DNA of 64,000 nt from Paenibacillus assamensis DSM 18201 (GTDB lineage: Bacteria; Bacillota; Bacilli; Paenibacillales; Paenibacillaceae): assembly GCF_000422445.1 (NCBI RefSeq), contig NZ_KE383837.1:434001-498000 (forward strand), written 5' to 3'. A program made the position numbers and the translations under genes. Of the stretch, positions 1-9,702 are shown one piece after another; the first letter of the stretch is position 1; each line of letters opens with the position of its first letter. The notes under the pieces were generated by a model. It made no database searches, was not told where the DNA came from, and saw only the letters and a program-made list of their open reading frames with translations.

Positions 1-728
1 AAAACTTCTCCGTTCCATGTCGTAAACGCGCCTGAATAAGGAACAAGTCCTCGAACCTGATTGAACAAGGCACGCGAAGATTTGGACCAATCGATCAACT
101 CATCTTCACGCTTAAGGTTTGGTGCATAGGTTGCAAGATCGTGATTTTGCACTTCTGCTGTCAACTTTCCTGCTAACAAGTCAGGCAAAGTACGGCGAAG
201 AAGATCCGCTCCCTCGACGCTCAATTTCTCGAACATCGTGCCCGCATTGTCATCATCGGTAATTGGCACTTCTACACGCGTAAGCATGTCTCCCGTATCC
301 ATACCTTCGGCCATATACATAATCGTTACGCCTGTCTTGGCTTCACCATTTATAATCGAACGTTGAATGGGCGCACCACCACGATAGTAAGGCAGCAAAG
401 AACCATGCACATTAATACAGCCAAAACGTGGAACATCAAGCACCGCTTTCGGCAATATTTGTCCATAAGCCGCTGTCACAATGAGATCAGGCGCCAGCTT
501 GCGAATATCTTCTACGGTTTCAGACGTACGCAGCTTTTCAGGCTGCCATACTTGAATGCCATGTTCCATCGCCAGCTGCTTTACTGGAGTTGGTGTCAAC
601 ACGCGTTTGCGTCCAACTGGGCGGTCAGGCTGGGTAACAACTGCCGCCACATCATAACCTTCATCCAGCAGCATTTGCAGGGATGTCACCGCGAACTGCG
701 GTGTCCCCATAAATACGATTTTTGTCAT
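1..728 (-). CDS. fmt: Methionyl-tRNA formyltransferase (3' end beyond window)
   Basis: Transfers a formyl group from 10-formyl-THF to Met-tRNAi, making the initiator for bacterial translation. The start is ATG at 728-726 and the frame is open to the window edge, giving about 242 of the roughly 310 residues usual for Fmt, so the C-terminal OB-fold domain is mostly missing. Visible family marks are the N-terminal KIVFMGTP strand, the catalytic region [15 protein letters not shown] (Asn/His plus the SLLP loop) and the downstream GMDTGD with the expected acidic residue. It follows def by 3 bases, the usual def-fmt pair that formylates and later deformylates nascent chains. Certain of the family; truncated only by the window. 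Confidence 0.96.
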   Translation of the reverse strand, partial: MTKIVFMGTPQFAVTSLQMLLDEGYDVAAVVTQPDRPVGRKRVLTPTPVKQLAMEHGIQVWQPEKLRTSETVEDIRKLAPDLIVTAAYGQILPKAVLDVPRFGCINVHGSLLPYYRGGAPIQRSIINGEAKTGVTIMYMAEGMDTGDMLTRVEVPITDDDNAGTMFEKLSVEGADLLRRTLPDLLAGKLTAEVQNHDLATYAPNLKREDELIDWSKSSRALFNQVRGLVPYSGAFTTWNGEV

Positions 729-731
729 CCC

Positions 732-1208
732 TTACTCCTTCTCTTGACGCGGAATTTCATACACACTTTCAGCAATAGATGTAAATAACACACCATTCAA
801 GTGATCAATCTCATGCTGGAACGCACGAGCCAAAAAGTCCGTTGCCGTCATTTCAACTGGCTTGCCGTGACGATCAAAGCCTTTAACATGGATCTTCTTG
901 AAGCGGCGCACATCGCCATTCAATCCAGGAATACTTAGGCAGCCTTCTGGCCCAAGCTGTTCGCCTTCTTTTTCTACCATTTCTGGGTTGACCATTTCGA
1001 TCAGACCATTGTCATCGCCAACGTCAACAACGATAACACGCTTCAAAATACCGATCTGCGGTGCAGCAAGACCTACACCTTCTGCATGATACATCGTATC
1101 AGCCATATCATCGAGCAACTTATGCAAGTTAGCGTTGAACTTTGTTACTTCTTTTGCTACTTCATGAAGAACCGGATCTGGTTCGTGTACAATAATACGA
1201 ATTGCCAT
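732..1208 (-). CDS. def: Peptide deformylase
   Basis: Removes the N-formyl group from new proteins; cytosolic metalloenzyme. With the start at 1208 it is 158 residues, and all three motifs are present: GVGLAAPQ (44-51), EGCLS (88-92, Cys metal ligand) and HEIDH (132-136, two His ligands and catalytic Glu). An ATG four codons upstream (1220) sits directly against the AAGG ribosome binding site, whereas 1208 has proper spacing and gives the family start MAIRIIV. It lies between priA and fmt on the same strand, as in B. subtilis, and is probably cotranscribed with fmt. Confidence 0.96.
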   Translation of the reverse strand: MAIRIIVHEPDPVLHEVAKEVTKFNANLHKLLDDMADTMYHAEGVGLAAPQIGILKRVIVVDVGDDNGLIEMVNPEMVEKEGEQLGPEGCLSIPGLNGDVRRFKKIHVKGFDRHGKPVEMTATDFLARAFQHEIDHLNGVLFTSIAESVYEIPRQEKE

Positions 1209-1310
1209 GTAAGACACCATCCTTAATCATTTGCTTATAAAAAATCATGTATAAAATCAATATATATCCTTAATCCAAAATATCATACGAAAAAGTAGTA
1301 CAAATATAGA

Positions 1311-3965
1311 TTACATCATCATTTGCGGGTCAACATCCACATGGAACAATACACCTTGTTCGCGAGTCATCGGTTCCAGTGTCTTCAATGCAGCTGCCAC
1401 AAGCGAAGGTAAATCCACCTCTCCACGACATTTAATCGTACATTGGAAGCGGTACTTATTTTTGATCCGAGGAATCGGAGAGGCTACAGGTCCAAACACG
1501 TCTACCGCTTGCAACGCGCCATGCAACGGCTTAAGCAAGCCCCAGTCCTCGGCTATTTCCTTCATGCGAATGACTGCATTCTCAGCAGCACGGACTAACA
1601 ACGGCAGCTCCTCATGGGTCATCGTAAGCAATGCCAAGCGACAAAACGGCGGAACCATCCGGGCTCTACGCATCCGCAGCTCCTCAGATGAGAAAGCCTT
1701 ATAATCATGCTGGGACGCATGTATAATCGAATAATGCTCTGGCGCATAAGTTTGTACGACAACTTCACCAGGCAAATGATGTCTTCCAGCACGACCTGCC
1801 ACTTGAGTAAGCAGTTGGAAAGTCTTTTCTGCCGCTCTGAAATCAGGCATATACAAAGCAGAATCCGCAGCGATAACACCAACAAGGGTAACATAAGGGA
1901 AGTCTAATCCTTTCGCTACCATCTGTGTACCAAGCAGGACGTCTGCACGTCGTTCGCGGAACTGCTGCAGCATTTTCTCATGCGAGCCTTTCTCCGTCGT
2001 CGTATCCACATCCATCCGGATGACCCTAATGCCAGGGAAACGCCGAGCCAGTTGCTCCTCAACACGCTGCGTACCCGTCCCGAAAAATCGAATATGTTCG
2101 CTCTCGCATTCTGGACAGGTTTGCGGCGAACGTTCCGTATATCCGCAATAATGGCAGCGCAGATGTTCCGTTTTCATATGATATGTCAGTGAAATATCAC
2201 ACTCTGGACATTGAGCCACATAGCCACAAGTTCGGCACATGATAAAGGTGGAATAACCTCTTCGATTCAAGAGAAGCACCACCTGCTCCCCTTTTGCCAA
2301 CCGATCTTCCAACGCTTCCTCTAATGGGGCACTGAACATCGAGCGATTGCCAATCTTTAGCTGCTCCCTCATATCTACAACCGTAACCGGAGGCAATGGA
2401 CGACCAGCAACTCTTGTTGGCATCTCTAACAGCTCAACATCCCATAGCGGACGCTCCAATCCTCGGGACTGGGCATCATAGCCATGCATTTTCGCAGCGT
2501 AGTAGGTTTCCATTGAAGGTGTAGCAGAACCTAGCACAACGACCGCTCCATGCTGTACAGCTCTCTCAATTGCAACATCACGCGCATGATATTTAGGCGT
2601 CTCTTCTTGCTTATAGGAAGTTTCGTGCTCCTCATCAATAATAATTAGACCGATGCGGCGAAATGGTGCAAATATAGCGGAACGCGCCCCAATTGCTACT
2701 GATACACTTCCTTCACGAATTTTACGCCATTCATCGTATCGTTCGCCTTGCGACAATCGACTGTGCAGCACAGCCACTTTAGAGCCAAAGCGGCCTTTGA
2801 ACCGCTCGACCATTTGCGGGGTAAGTGAAATCTCAGGTACGAGCACAATCGCTTCTCGTTCCGAAGCAAGACAGCGTGCTATCGCTTGAAGATATACTTC
2901 CGTTTTACCACTGCCCGTCACGCCATGAAGCAAAAATGTCTTTGCCTTCTCGCGATCTAACGCTTCTTGCAATTGACCATACACTTGCGCTTGTTCGTCT
3001 GTCAGTGGCAGTGGTTGAGTAGGCTGAAAGTGCTTCTCTTTATATGGGTCACGAAGCACTTCTCGCTCCTCTATCCGCACTACCCCTTTGTCTGCTAATG
3101 CCTTAACCGCAGAAGCATTTAAATCCTTCAATGGCGCTTCGCCATTCATAGCGAGCAAGTGCTCCATCGTTTCTTGCTGACGCTTGGCTTTGAGTGTAGT
3201 TGTAAAGGCAAGTGCCTCTTCCTCAGACAACGTTAGACAAACACATTTCAGCTTCTTTACGCCAATTCTATCTTTAATACGCTCAATTTCCACCAACCAC
3301 CCTGCATACAGAGAAGCGCGGATCGCCTTTGCTGCATAAGGGAATGTTTGCAGTAATTTCTCTGCTGTTACAGGCTCATGCTGCTTCACATAAGCAAGCA
3401 AACGGCGATACATAGGCTGATGCAGCAGCTCACGGTTCAGCCAGCCAATCAGCGTCTGCTCACCGCTCCACTTGCCCAGCTCAAGCTCTTCATCGCTTTG
3501 CTGCCAGAAACGATCGTCCACACCTGCTCCATTCTCATCCCAGTCGTCAATGACAGGTTGAGTCTCTAACAAACGCAGCGCCTCTGTCCCAAGACGAAGT
3601 GCCTTTTCCGTTCTGCCTTTCAAGGCAGAAGGAATCATGACTTGCAGAGCAGCTGTAAATGTACATACATATTGATGGCTCATCCATTCTGCCAATCTAA
3701 CCAAGTCAGGAGGTAGCGGTGGAACAAGATCTAATAATTGCTGAATAGGCTTCAGCTTTTTGCTTGGAATGTTCGTACCGTTTACTCGATCAATGACGAT
3801 TCCTTGAATCGTGCGGGGACCGAACGGAACCCCTACTCGGCTGCCGATTTCAATCCAAGGTTCCATATCATGTGGTATGGCATAGTCGAACGGTCGATCA
3901 GTCTGTTTGCTCGGCACATCTACAATGACTCGTGCGATGTGGACCGAATCGGACGAATTAGTCAA
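1311..3965 (-). CDS. priA: Primosomal replication restart helicase PriA
   Basis: 3'-5' superfamily 2 helicase that reloads the replisome at stalled forks. About 884 residues. The N-terminal DNA-binding domain starts with ARVIVDVPSKQTDRPFDY; Walker A GVTGSGKT lies near residue 350, the DEEH Walker B near 446, and a four-CxxC zinc module (CRTCG, CPEC, CHYC, CPEC) at about 580-625, followed by the helicase C domain with QVAGRAGR. The start is non-ATG: TTG codons occur at 3971 and 3965, and 3965 is better spaced from AGAGG. The gene overlaps the coaBC stop by 8 bases, suggesting translational coupling. Confidence 0.95.
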   Translation of the reverse strand: MTNSSDSVHIARVIVDVPSKQTDRPFDYAIPHDMEPWIEIGSRVGVPFGPRTIQGIVIDRVNGTNIPSKKLKPIQQLLDLVPPLPPDLVRLAEWMSHQYVCTFTAALQVMIPSALKGRTEKALRLGTEALRLLETQPVIDDWDENGAGVDDRFWQQSDEELELGKWSGEQTLIGWLNRELLHQPMYRRLLAYVKQHEPVTAEKLLQTFPYAAKAIRASLYAGWLVEIERIKDRIGVKKLKCVCLTLSEEEALAFTTTLKAKRQQETMEHLLAMNGEAPLKDLNASAVKALADKGVVRIEEREVLRDPYKEKHFQPTQPLPLTDEQAQVYGQLQEALDREKAKTFLLHGVTGSGKTEVYLQAIARCLASEREAIVLVPEISLTPQMVERFKGRFGSKVAVLHSRLSQGERYDEWRKIREGSVSVAIGARSAIFAPFRRIGLIIIDEEHETSYKQEETPKYHARDVAIERAVQHGAVVVLGSATPSMETYYAAKMHGYDAQSRGLERPLWDVELLEMPTRVAGRPLPPVTVVDMREQLKIGNRSMFSAPLEEALEDRLAKGEQVVLLLNRRGYSTFIMCRTCGYVAQCPECDISLTYHMKTEHLRCHYCGYTERSPQTCPECESEHIRFFGTGTQRVEEQLARRFPGIRVIRMDVDTTTEKGSHEKMLQQFRERRADVLLGTQMVAKGLDFPYVTLVGVIAADSALYMPDFRAAEKTFQLLTQVAGRAGRHHLPGEVVVQTYAPEHYSIIHASQHDYKAFSSEELRMRRARMVPPFCRLALLTMTHEELPLLVRAAENAVIRMKEIAEDWGLLKPLHGALQAVDVFGPVASPIPRIKNKYRFQCTIKCRGEVDLPSLVAAALKTLEPMTREQGVLFHVDVDPQMMM

Positions 3966-5250
3966 TAACAAGCACCTCTTCAGGTAGCAGCTTGGCCGCC
4001 TGCGTTAGTACCTGTTTGGCTACATCCTGCTTCGCACGTACCGATACCGATTCAACAAGCCCTTGTCCATCAAAAATAAGTACTTCGTTATTATCCGAAC
4101 CGAAGCCGATATCCGAACGAGACACATCGTTAGCTACGATCAAATCGCAATTTTTCCGCTTCAGCTTCCCTTGAGCAAATTCCGCTACATTGTGTGTCTC
4201 TGCCGCAAAGCCCACAAGCACTTGATGCTGCTTATGCTCACCAAGCCATGCTAAAATATCAGGATTCCGCTCTAGCTCAAGTACTAGCGAATCGGCTGTC
4301 TTTTTTATTTTTTGCTCAGCACGAAACTTCGGTCGATAATCGGCCACTGCGGCTGCCTTGACCACGATATCCGTCTTATCATAATGGGCTTGTACAGCTG
4401 TCAACATATCAAGAGCAGATTCTACTCGAATAACGTCAACCCCCGCAGGGATCATCGTCTGAACTTGTCCAGCTATAAGAGTTACATCCGCGCCCATGTC
4501 GCGTGCAGCCTCGGCTATCGCAATTCCCATTTTGCCAGAAGCATCATTCGTTAAATATCTCACGGGATCAATACGCTCCAGTGTTCCGCCAGCTGTCACC
4601 ATCACTCGGCGCCCTGCTAATAGGTCCGGTTTGTTGTCAATCGCAGAAGCTGGTTCATTGATCCCATCGTTACTAGCAGAATACAGCGAGGATAGTACTG
4701 CAGCCTCTTCAAAGAACTGATTCACATGCTCTACGATCGATTCAGGCTCCTCTAGACGCCCTTTCCCCGTATAGCCACATGCTAGCGGCCCTTCAGCCGG
4801 TTCAATGAAATGGACGCCACGCTCACGCAGCAGCTCCATATTGTGCTGGACGGCAGGATGCGCATACATATGCACGTTCATAGCAGGTGCTACCATCACT
4901 GGCGCAGTAGTAGCTAACAACGTTGTAGATAACATATCATCAGCTAGTCCATAGGCCATCTTTGCGAGTATGTTTGCTGTTGCAGGCGCGATTAAGAACA
5001 AGTCAGCCCGATCCGCCAAGTTAATATGGGACACAACGGATGGATCACGTTCATCAAACGTATCCGTGTAGACTGGATTGCGTGATAATGTCTGTAATGT
5101 CAGCTCGGGAATGAACTTCGTTGCACTCTCTGTCATTATGACATGTACGCTCGCGCCAGCCTGAGTAAGCTTACTGCACAGCGCTGCCGCTTTGTAGGCA
5201 GCAATCCCGCCTGTTATACCAAGCACAATCGTTTTTCCATGTAGCATCAT
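3958..5250 (-). CDS. coaBC: Bifunctional phosphopantothenoylcysteine decarboxylase / phosphopantothenate-cysteine ligase
   Basis: Carries out two steps of coenzyme A synthesis from 4'-phosphopantothenate. 430 residues from the ATG at 5250, which follows AAAGGCGGGG; an upstream ATG at 5271 lacks a good site. The N-terminal CoaC flavoprotein half shows GITGGIAAYKA, the PAMN substrate-recognition motif and the catalytic-Cys region ACGYTGKGRL (the final residue of this motif is often Met). The C-terminal CoaB half shows TAGGTLERIDPVRYLTN, KAAAVADYRP and a KIKK loop for CTP-dependent ligation. Lies between rpoZ and priA in the conserved gmk-rpoZ-coaBC-priA-def-fmt order. Confidence 0.96.
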   Translation of the reverse strand: MMLHGKTIVLGITGGIAAYKAAALCSKLTQAGASVHVIMTESATKFIPELTLQTLSRNPVYTDTFDERDPSVVSHINLADRADLFLIAPATANILAKMAYGLADDMLSTTLLATTAPVMVAPAMNVHMYAHPAVQHNMELLRERGVHFIEPAEGPLACGYTGKGRLEEPESIVEHVNQFFEEAAVLSSLYSASNDGINEPASAIDNKPDLLAGRRVMVTAGGTLERIDPVRYLTNDASGKMGIAIAEAARDMGADVTLIAGQVQTMIPAGVDVIRVESALDMLTAVQAHYDKTDIVVKAAAVADYRPKFRAEQKIKKTADSLVLELERNPDILAWLGEHKQHQVLVGFAAETHNVAEFAQGKLKRKNCDLIVANDVSRSDIGFGSDNNEVLIFDGQGLVESVSVRAKQDVAKQVLTQAAKLLPEEVLVID

Positions 5251-5346
5251 GTCCCCGCCTTTCCCTAACATGCTGATGAAAAAAATAACAACCTTCGGTT
5301 CAAAACGTCAACAGACGTCATTCACCAACGGGTTGTTCATGGATAA

Positions 5347-5448
5347 ATAACTGCCTCACACAACTCGCTTGCTTAGGCAGTCATCTTGCTTATATACAAC
5401 ACGAGAGCATCGACTTTGAATCATAAAGATTCAGCATACGATGCTCTT
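5347..5448. repeat. Two hairpins between rpoZ and coaBC
   Basis: Two inverted repeats lie in the 180-base gap. One is ACTGCCT/AGGCAGT near 5348-5380. The second, near 5407-5448, is an 8-bp outer stem GAGCATCG/CGATGCTC enclosing an inner stem TGAATC/GATTCA. Neither is followed by a T-run on the minus strand, so they look like RNA structures inside the operon (processing or attenuation) rather than simple terminators. That reading is inference. Confidence 0.4.
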
Positions 5449-5453
5449 GTTCA

Positions 5454-5663
5454 TTAGAAATGATTTTGACGTTCTTGTTCGATGTGAATCTGCTCACCAT
5501 AAATCTCTTCAAGCGCAACCCCAACGAATTTGTGGGATTTGGGCTGAGTCAATTCCGTACGGCTGCCCTCGCGCAATTGACGAGCACGTCTTGACGCTGC
5601 CACCACGAGTGAATATTTGCTATCAGCTTTTCTTACTAGTTCATCAATAGATGGATAAAGCAT
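5454..5663 (-). CDS. rpoZ: RNA polymerase omega subunit
   Basis: Small subunit that clamps beta-prime and helps RNA polymerase assembly. 69 residues, the normal Firmicutes length, starting MLYPSIDELVRKADSKYSLV, with the conserved ASRRARQL helix that contacts beta-prime. The start ATG at 5663 is preceded by AAGAGGGGTG at good spacing. Sits directly downstream of gmk, with a hairpin in between, in the common gmk-rpoZ-coaBC order. Confidence 0.95.
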   Translation of the reverse strand: MLYPSIDELVRKADSKYSLVVAASRRARQLREGSRTELTQPKSHKFVGVALEEIYGEQIHIEQERQNHF

Positions 5664-5698
5664 AGTTTACACCCCTCTTATCGTAATAAACGTATGAC

Positions 5699-5723
5699 AA
5701 GGTGCACTGAGACAGTGCACCTT
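5699..5723. repeat. Perfect 10-bp hairpin between gmk and rpoZ
   Basis: AAGGTGCACT, a 5-base loop, then AGTGCACCTT. Positioned between the gmk stop and the rpoZ ribosome binding site. There is no T-tract on either side, so it may act as an mRNA processing or stability element, or a weak terminator. Confidence 0.5.
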
Positions 5724-5741
5724 ACACAATCGTTATATCCC

Positions 5742-6314
5742 TTATTTCTCAATCTTACAGTGTTCGGCAATAATGATGCTTTCTATTCGCTTGCAAGCCA
5801 AGTCGATTTCATCATTAACGACCGCATAATCATAATGCTCCATTAATGCGATCTCCTCAACAGCAACGTTCATACGATGGTCGATAACGACTTCGTTTTC
5901 CGTGCCACGTCCGCGGATACGATCTTTGAGTTCTTCCAAAGAAGGAGGAAGCAAGAAAATAAAAATACCTTCTGGGAATTTCTCTTTTACTTTCAAGGCA
6001 CCTTGAACTTCAATCTCCAAGATAATATCCTTGCCAGCCGCAAGCGTTTCTTCCACAAAAGCACGTGGTGTTCCATAGTAGTTGCCTACATATTCAGCAT
6101 GTTCGAGCAATTGATCGTTCTCCATCATACTGCGGAACTCTTCATGTGATTTGAAAAAATAATTAACGCCATCCACTTCTCCAAGACGTGGTTGACGTGT
6201 CGTAGCGGATACTGAGTATGTTACATTTTGCACTTTTTTCATTAGTGCTTTGCATACCGTGCCTTTGCCTACGCCTGAGGGACCAGACAGTACAATTAAT
6301 AAACCCTTTTTCAT
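5742..6314 (-). CDS. gmk: Guanylate kinase
   Basis: Phosphorylates GMP to GDP with ATP. 190 residues from ATG 6314, chosen because GGAG lies six bases before it; an ATG four codons earlier (6326) would place that site inside the gene. P-loop GPSGVGKGT at residues 11-19, followed by the GMP-binding stretch [19 protein letters not shown] and the lid region DRIRGRGTE. Overlaps nothing; the start follows remA by about 15 bases. Part of the remA-gmk-rpoZ run on the minus strand. Confidence 0.96.
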   Translation of the reverse strand: MKKGLLIVLSGPSGVGKGTVCKALMKKVQNVTYSVSATTRQPRLGEVDGVNYFFKSHEEFRSMMENDQLLEHAEYVGNYYGTPRAFVEETLAAGKDIILEIEVQGALKVKEKFPEGIFIFLLPPSLEELKDRIRGRGTENEVVIDHRMNVAVEEIALMEHYDYAVVNDEIDLACKRIESIIIAEHCKIEK

Positions 6315-6329
6315 AATCGTCTCCATCTT

Positions 6330-6590
6330 TTATTCGTCGTTGTCGTCATCCTTCGTTGATAAACGATGGGCAACCGTTTCCGGTTGAACCGCGGACAAAA
6401 TAACGTGATCACTATCTGTAATAATAACCGCGCGCGTGCGGCGGCCATATGTTGCATCAATTAGCATATGTCTATCTCGTGCTTCTTGAATGATACGCTT
6501 AATCGGAGCCGATTCGGGACTCACGATTGAAATGATGCGGTTCGCGGACACGATATTCCCGAAACCGATATTAATCAGTTTAATTGCCAT
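6330..6590 (-). CDS. remA: Extracellular matrix regulator RemA (DUF370)
   Basis: DNA-binding protein that in B. subtilis activates biofilm matrix and osmoprotection operons by forming nucleosome-like rings. 86 residues, starting [14 protein letters not shown], with the conserved [16 protein letters not shown] block and the [12 protein letters not shown] core typical of DUF370. The ribosome binding site GGGAGGACCTATC is optimal. The acidic DDDNDE tail is species-variable. Located between yicC and gmk exactly as in B. subtilis. Confidence 0.95.
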   Translation of the reverse strand: MAIKLINIGFGNIVSANRIISIVSPESAPIKRIIQEARDRHMLIDATYGRRTRAVIITDSDHVILSAVQPETVAHRLSTKDDDNDE

Positions 6591-6625
6591 GATAGGTCCT
6601 CCCTCATATACGAACGCTACATACT

Positions 6626-7510
6626 CTATTCGATATTCGCTGCTTGCTCTCGAATTTTCTCTAATTCGGCTTTCATATCGACAACTCGATTGACCAATTC
6701 CAGATGATTAGCTTTCGAACCGATTGTATTCGTTTCGCGATTCATCTCCTGTACAAGAAAGTCTAACTTACGGCCAATCGGCTCTCCACTGGACAATAGT
6801 TGTCGGAATTGAGTGAAATGACTCTTCAAGCGCGTCAACTCTTCATCAATATTGGAGCGCTCTGCGAAGATGGCCACTTCCATACCGAATCTAGACTCAT
6901 CAAATGCAGCAGACTGTTCGAGCAATTGCTCAAGCCGCTGCTTAAGCTTGCTCCGATACTCCTCCACGACGCTTGGCGCCCATTGGATCATCTCCGTATG
7001 TAAACTTTCAAGTCGGGACAACCTTTCCAATGTATCATCAGCAAGATGACGGCCTTCAATCTCGCGCATCTGGCATAAGCCATTCAACGCTTCTGTGAAG
7101 CCGTCTTCTAGAACAGCAATCAATTGTTCATCAGACCATGTTGCCTTCTCACGGACATTCATCACATCAGGAAGGCGAAGCAAATCATTTACAAGCAGCG
7201 ATCCTTCCAGCCCATAGAGCTGTTTCAGTTGCTCACCGGCCTGCACATAGGCATCGACAACACCCATATTGCATTCCGCTTCAAAGGCGGATTCGCTCGT
7301 ACGCTCCTTATTCACATACACATCAATCCGACCGCGACTGACGTGCTGTGCAACAAGACGCCGCAAACGATCTTCGCTCCCCGCCCATTCGCGAGGCATA
7401 CGAAGCACGATATCGCTATATCGGTGATTGACGGATTTCATCTCAATATTGATCTTATAGCCGCCTAATTCTCTGGCGGCCTGACCATAGCCCGTCATAC
7501 TATAAACCAT
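6626..7510 (-). CDS. yicC: YicC/YloC family endoribonuclease
   Basis: Member of the YicC family, reported in Escherichia coli as an endoribonuclease acting on small RNAs; the Bacillus homologue is YloC. 294 residues from ATG 7510, chosen because the family begins M-x-x-SMTGYG; an in-frame ATG at 7525 adds five residues and cannot be excluded. Seen: [17 protein letters not shown] near residue 30, the C-terminal [22 protein letters not shown] block and a terminal helix. Upstream of remA and downstream of the yitJ-like gene on the same strand. Confidence 0.92.
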   Translation of the reverse strand: MVYSMTGYGQAARELGGYKINIEMKSVNHRYSDIVLRMPREWAGSEDRLRRLVAQHVSRGRIDVYVNKERTSESAFEAECNMGVVDAYVQAGEQLKQLYGLEGSLLVNDLLRLPDVMNVREKATWSDEQLIAVLEDGFTEALNGLCQMREIEGRHLADDTLERLSRLESLHTEMIQWAPSVVEEYRSKLKQRLEQLLEQSAAFDESRFGMEVAIFAERSNIDEELTRLKSHFTQFRQLLSSGEPIGRKLDFLVQEMNRETNTIGSKANHLELVNRVVDMKAELEKIREQAANIE

Positions 7511-7548
7511 GGGAACCACATCCATTATCCTATTGTAATTGATTACGT

Positions 7549-9453
7549 CTAACGAGACAAGAGGTTAGCAGGGCGTTCCGCTTTTTCCCATACGTAAGAT
7601 GTAAGCTCTGCTGTCATCTCATAGAACATGAATGGAGTGATCAAATAAAGACCATTGAAATGCTTCATAGCCACATCAAGCAAATCTCGCGCAATATCGA
7701 CACCTACCGCTCGCCCAACTTCTCCTTCTAAGCCCGACATGCGGGAACGAACCTCATCAGACAATAATATGCCCGGTACTTCATTATGCAAATATTCCGC
7801 GTTCCGTCCACTTGCTAGCGGCATGATACCTACGAAAATAGGAATCGAAATCGACTTCGTTAACTCCGCCATTCGTTCTATTAACAACGGATCATAAATG
7901 GGCTGCGTCATTATATAATCTGCACCCGCTTCAACTTTACGATACAACCGCTCTACCGCCTTTTCCAAATGCTTCACGTTCGGATTAAAGGCTGCGCCCA
8001 CAACAAAATTCGCTTTTTGCTTCAAGGGACGTCCTGAAAATGCAACACCATCATTCAATTGTTTAATCATTCGAATAATTTCGAAGGATGTTAAGTCGTA
8101 GACCGAGCTGGAATCTGGCAAATCACCAAAGCGAGCAGGATCACCCGTAACGGCAAGTACATGATCCATCTCTAATGCATCCAATCCCATCATGTGAGAC
8201 TGCGTTCCAATTAAGTTGCGGTCACGACATGCAATATGAACGAGCGGTCTTACTCCTACTTGCTCTTTAATTAAATAGCCGAGAGCCATATTGCTCATTC
8301 GAGTAACCGCTAGCGAGTTATCAGCTAACGTTACAGCATCTGCTCCAACTCGCTTCAACTCCGCTGCACCGCGCATGAACTTGGCAATATCCAAATCCCG
8401 TGGGGGATCAAGCTCTACGATAACCGTATGCCTTTCTTTTGCCAGATCAACAATAGTAGGCTGCTTGTTCCAGTCCTTATCAGAAGCTGAAGAAGCACCA
8501 ACAGGCTCATTTGCTCCTATCGAAATAGTAAGCTTAGCCGCATGCTCCTTAATATCCAGGGATGGAAGCTTCTCAACCGTTTGAAGCGCACTTACGATCG
8601 CACTTATATGTTCTGGTGTCGTACCACAGCATCCACCTATGAGGCGCGCACCTTTATTAGCAAACTCTACTGCACTTTGTGCCATATAATCAGCCGTAGC
8701 GACAAAGTTATAACGACCATCCACATAATCAGGCAAACCTGCATTTGGGAATGCGGACAAAGGCAATCCTACCATACCTTCTACGGACTCTATTGCTCTA
8801 AGCACACCGTTAGGACCCATACGGCAGTTGAATCCTACGACATCGGCTCCGTCTTCACGTAAAATACGAAATGCTTCAGGCAGTACGAAGCCATCTTTCG
8901 TCCGCTCCGAATCTTCTACTGCAAATTGACAAATAATCGGTACATCATTATCAATTTGACGTGCAATCTTGAAAGCAAGACGCATTTCCTCTAGATCATA
9001 GAACGTCTCGAACATGATAGCGTCAACACCTGCTTCAATAAGAGCAGACAATTGTTCTTCATAATCTTGAGCGACTTGCTCTGTAGAAATATTTTCACGC
9101 TTACCAGCACGAATGGAGCCTAATGCACCTGCCACGAAAGCTTTGCCTTGTGCAGCCTCACGAGCCAAACGCACACCTTCGCGATTCATATCTTTCACAA
9201 GGTGCTCCATACCATGTTTAGCTAGTTTCTCACGATTCGCTGTAAACGTATTGGTCTCAAGCAAAGTAGCCCCGGCCTCTACATATTCACGGTGAATGCC
9301 CAGGATGATATCTGGGTCACTAATGTTCATTGCTTCATATGACTTACCTACTGGATAGCCCAATTGATACAGATACGTACCCATCGCTCCATCTCCGACT
9401 ATCAATTGGTTCTGAATGGCCTGTCTGAACTTCTCATACCGACTAGTATTCAT
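7549..9453 (-). CDS. yitJ: Bifunctional homocysteine S-methyltransferase / methylenetetrahydrofolate reductase
   Basis: Fusion of a cobalamin-independent homocysteine methyltransferase domain (about residues 1-310) with a MetF-type MTHFR domain (about 335-630), like YitJ of Bacillus. Zinc ligands are seen in GFNCRMGPNG and IGGCCGTTPEH; the start of the first domain shows VGDGAMGTYLYQLG. The MTHFR half shows VTGDP and the VGAAFNPN flavin/folate region. The start at 9453 is preceded by GGGGTG-TAGAGGA; the longer frame to 9561 runs into a terminator hairpin (9556-9582), so it is not used. Length 634. No SAM riboswitch was recognised upstream, though yitJ often has one. Confidence 0.92.
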   Translation of the reverse strand: MNTSRYEKFRQAIQNQLIVGDGAMGTYLYQLGYPVGKSYEAMNISDPDIILGIHREYVEAGATLLETNTFTANREKLAKHGMEHLVKDMNREGVRLAREAAQGKAFVAGALGSIRAGKRENISTEQVAQDYEEQLSALIEAGVDAIMFETFYDLEEMRLAFKIARQIDNDVPIICQFAVEDSERTKDGFVLPEAFRILREDGADVVGFNCRMGPNGVLRAIESVEGMVGLPLSAFPNAGLPDYVDGRYNFVATADYMAQSAVEFANKGARLIGGCCGTTPEHISAIVSALQTVEKLPSLDIKEHAAKLTISIGANEPVGASSASDKDWNKQPTIVDLAKERHTVIVELDPPRDLDIAKFMRGAAELKRVGADAVTLADNSLAVTRMSNMALGYLIKEQVGVRPLVHIACRDRNLIGTQSHMMGLDALEMDHVLAVTGDPARFGDLPDSSSVYDLTSFEIIRMIKQLNDGVAFSGRPLKQKANFVVGAAFNPNVKHLEKAVERLYRKVEAGADYIMTQPIYDPLLIERMAELTKSISIPIFVGIMPLASGRNAEYLHNEVPGILLSDEVRSRMSGLEGEVGRAVGVDIARDLLDVAMKHFNGLYLITPFMFYEMTAELTSYVWEKAERPANLLSR

Positions 9454-9555
9454 TCCTCTACACCCCATCTCCCATGATGCGGCCGTTCTTTTTCGTATAA
9501 AATACAGCATGGTGCATGCACACGAAATAAGGTAACAGCCTAAAGCTTGCCAGAT

Positions 9556-9582
9556 GAACAAAAGACGCTCCGCTGGAGCGTC
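9556..9582 (-). terminator. Intrinsic terminator upstream of yitJ-like gene
   Basis: On the minus strand, GACGCTCC-AGC-GGAGCGTC followed by TTTTGTT. An 8-bp GC-rich stem and U-tract. It ends the transcript coming from dapF, or acts as a leader attenuator about 105 bases before the yitJ-like start. Confidence 0.8.
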
Positions 9583-9628
9583 ATGAACTACAAGTGACTT
9601 ACCTAGATATTTCTGTGATCATAAGAGT

Positions 9629-9656
9629 GAGAAGATCCCTATTGAGGAATCTTCTC
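9629..9656 (-). terminator. Hairpin just after dapF
   Basis: GAGAAGAT...ATCTTCTC stem extended by CC/GG. Read on the minus strand the internal mismatch becomes a G-U pair. The tail is only weakly U-rich, so it is probably a 3'-end stabilising hairpin in tandem with 9556-9582. Confidence 0.5.
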
Positions 9657-9702
9657 TATCGTTTGCTTCTATTTACACGTTGTCGTTAATAGATGTGGTT
9701 CA

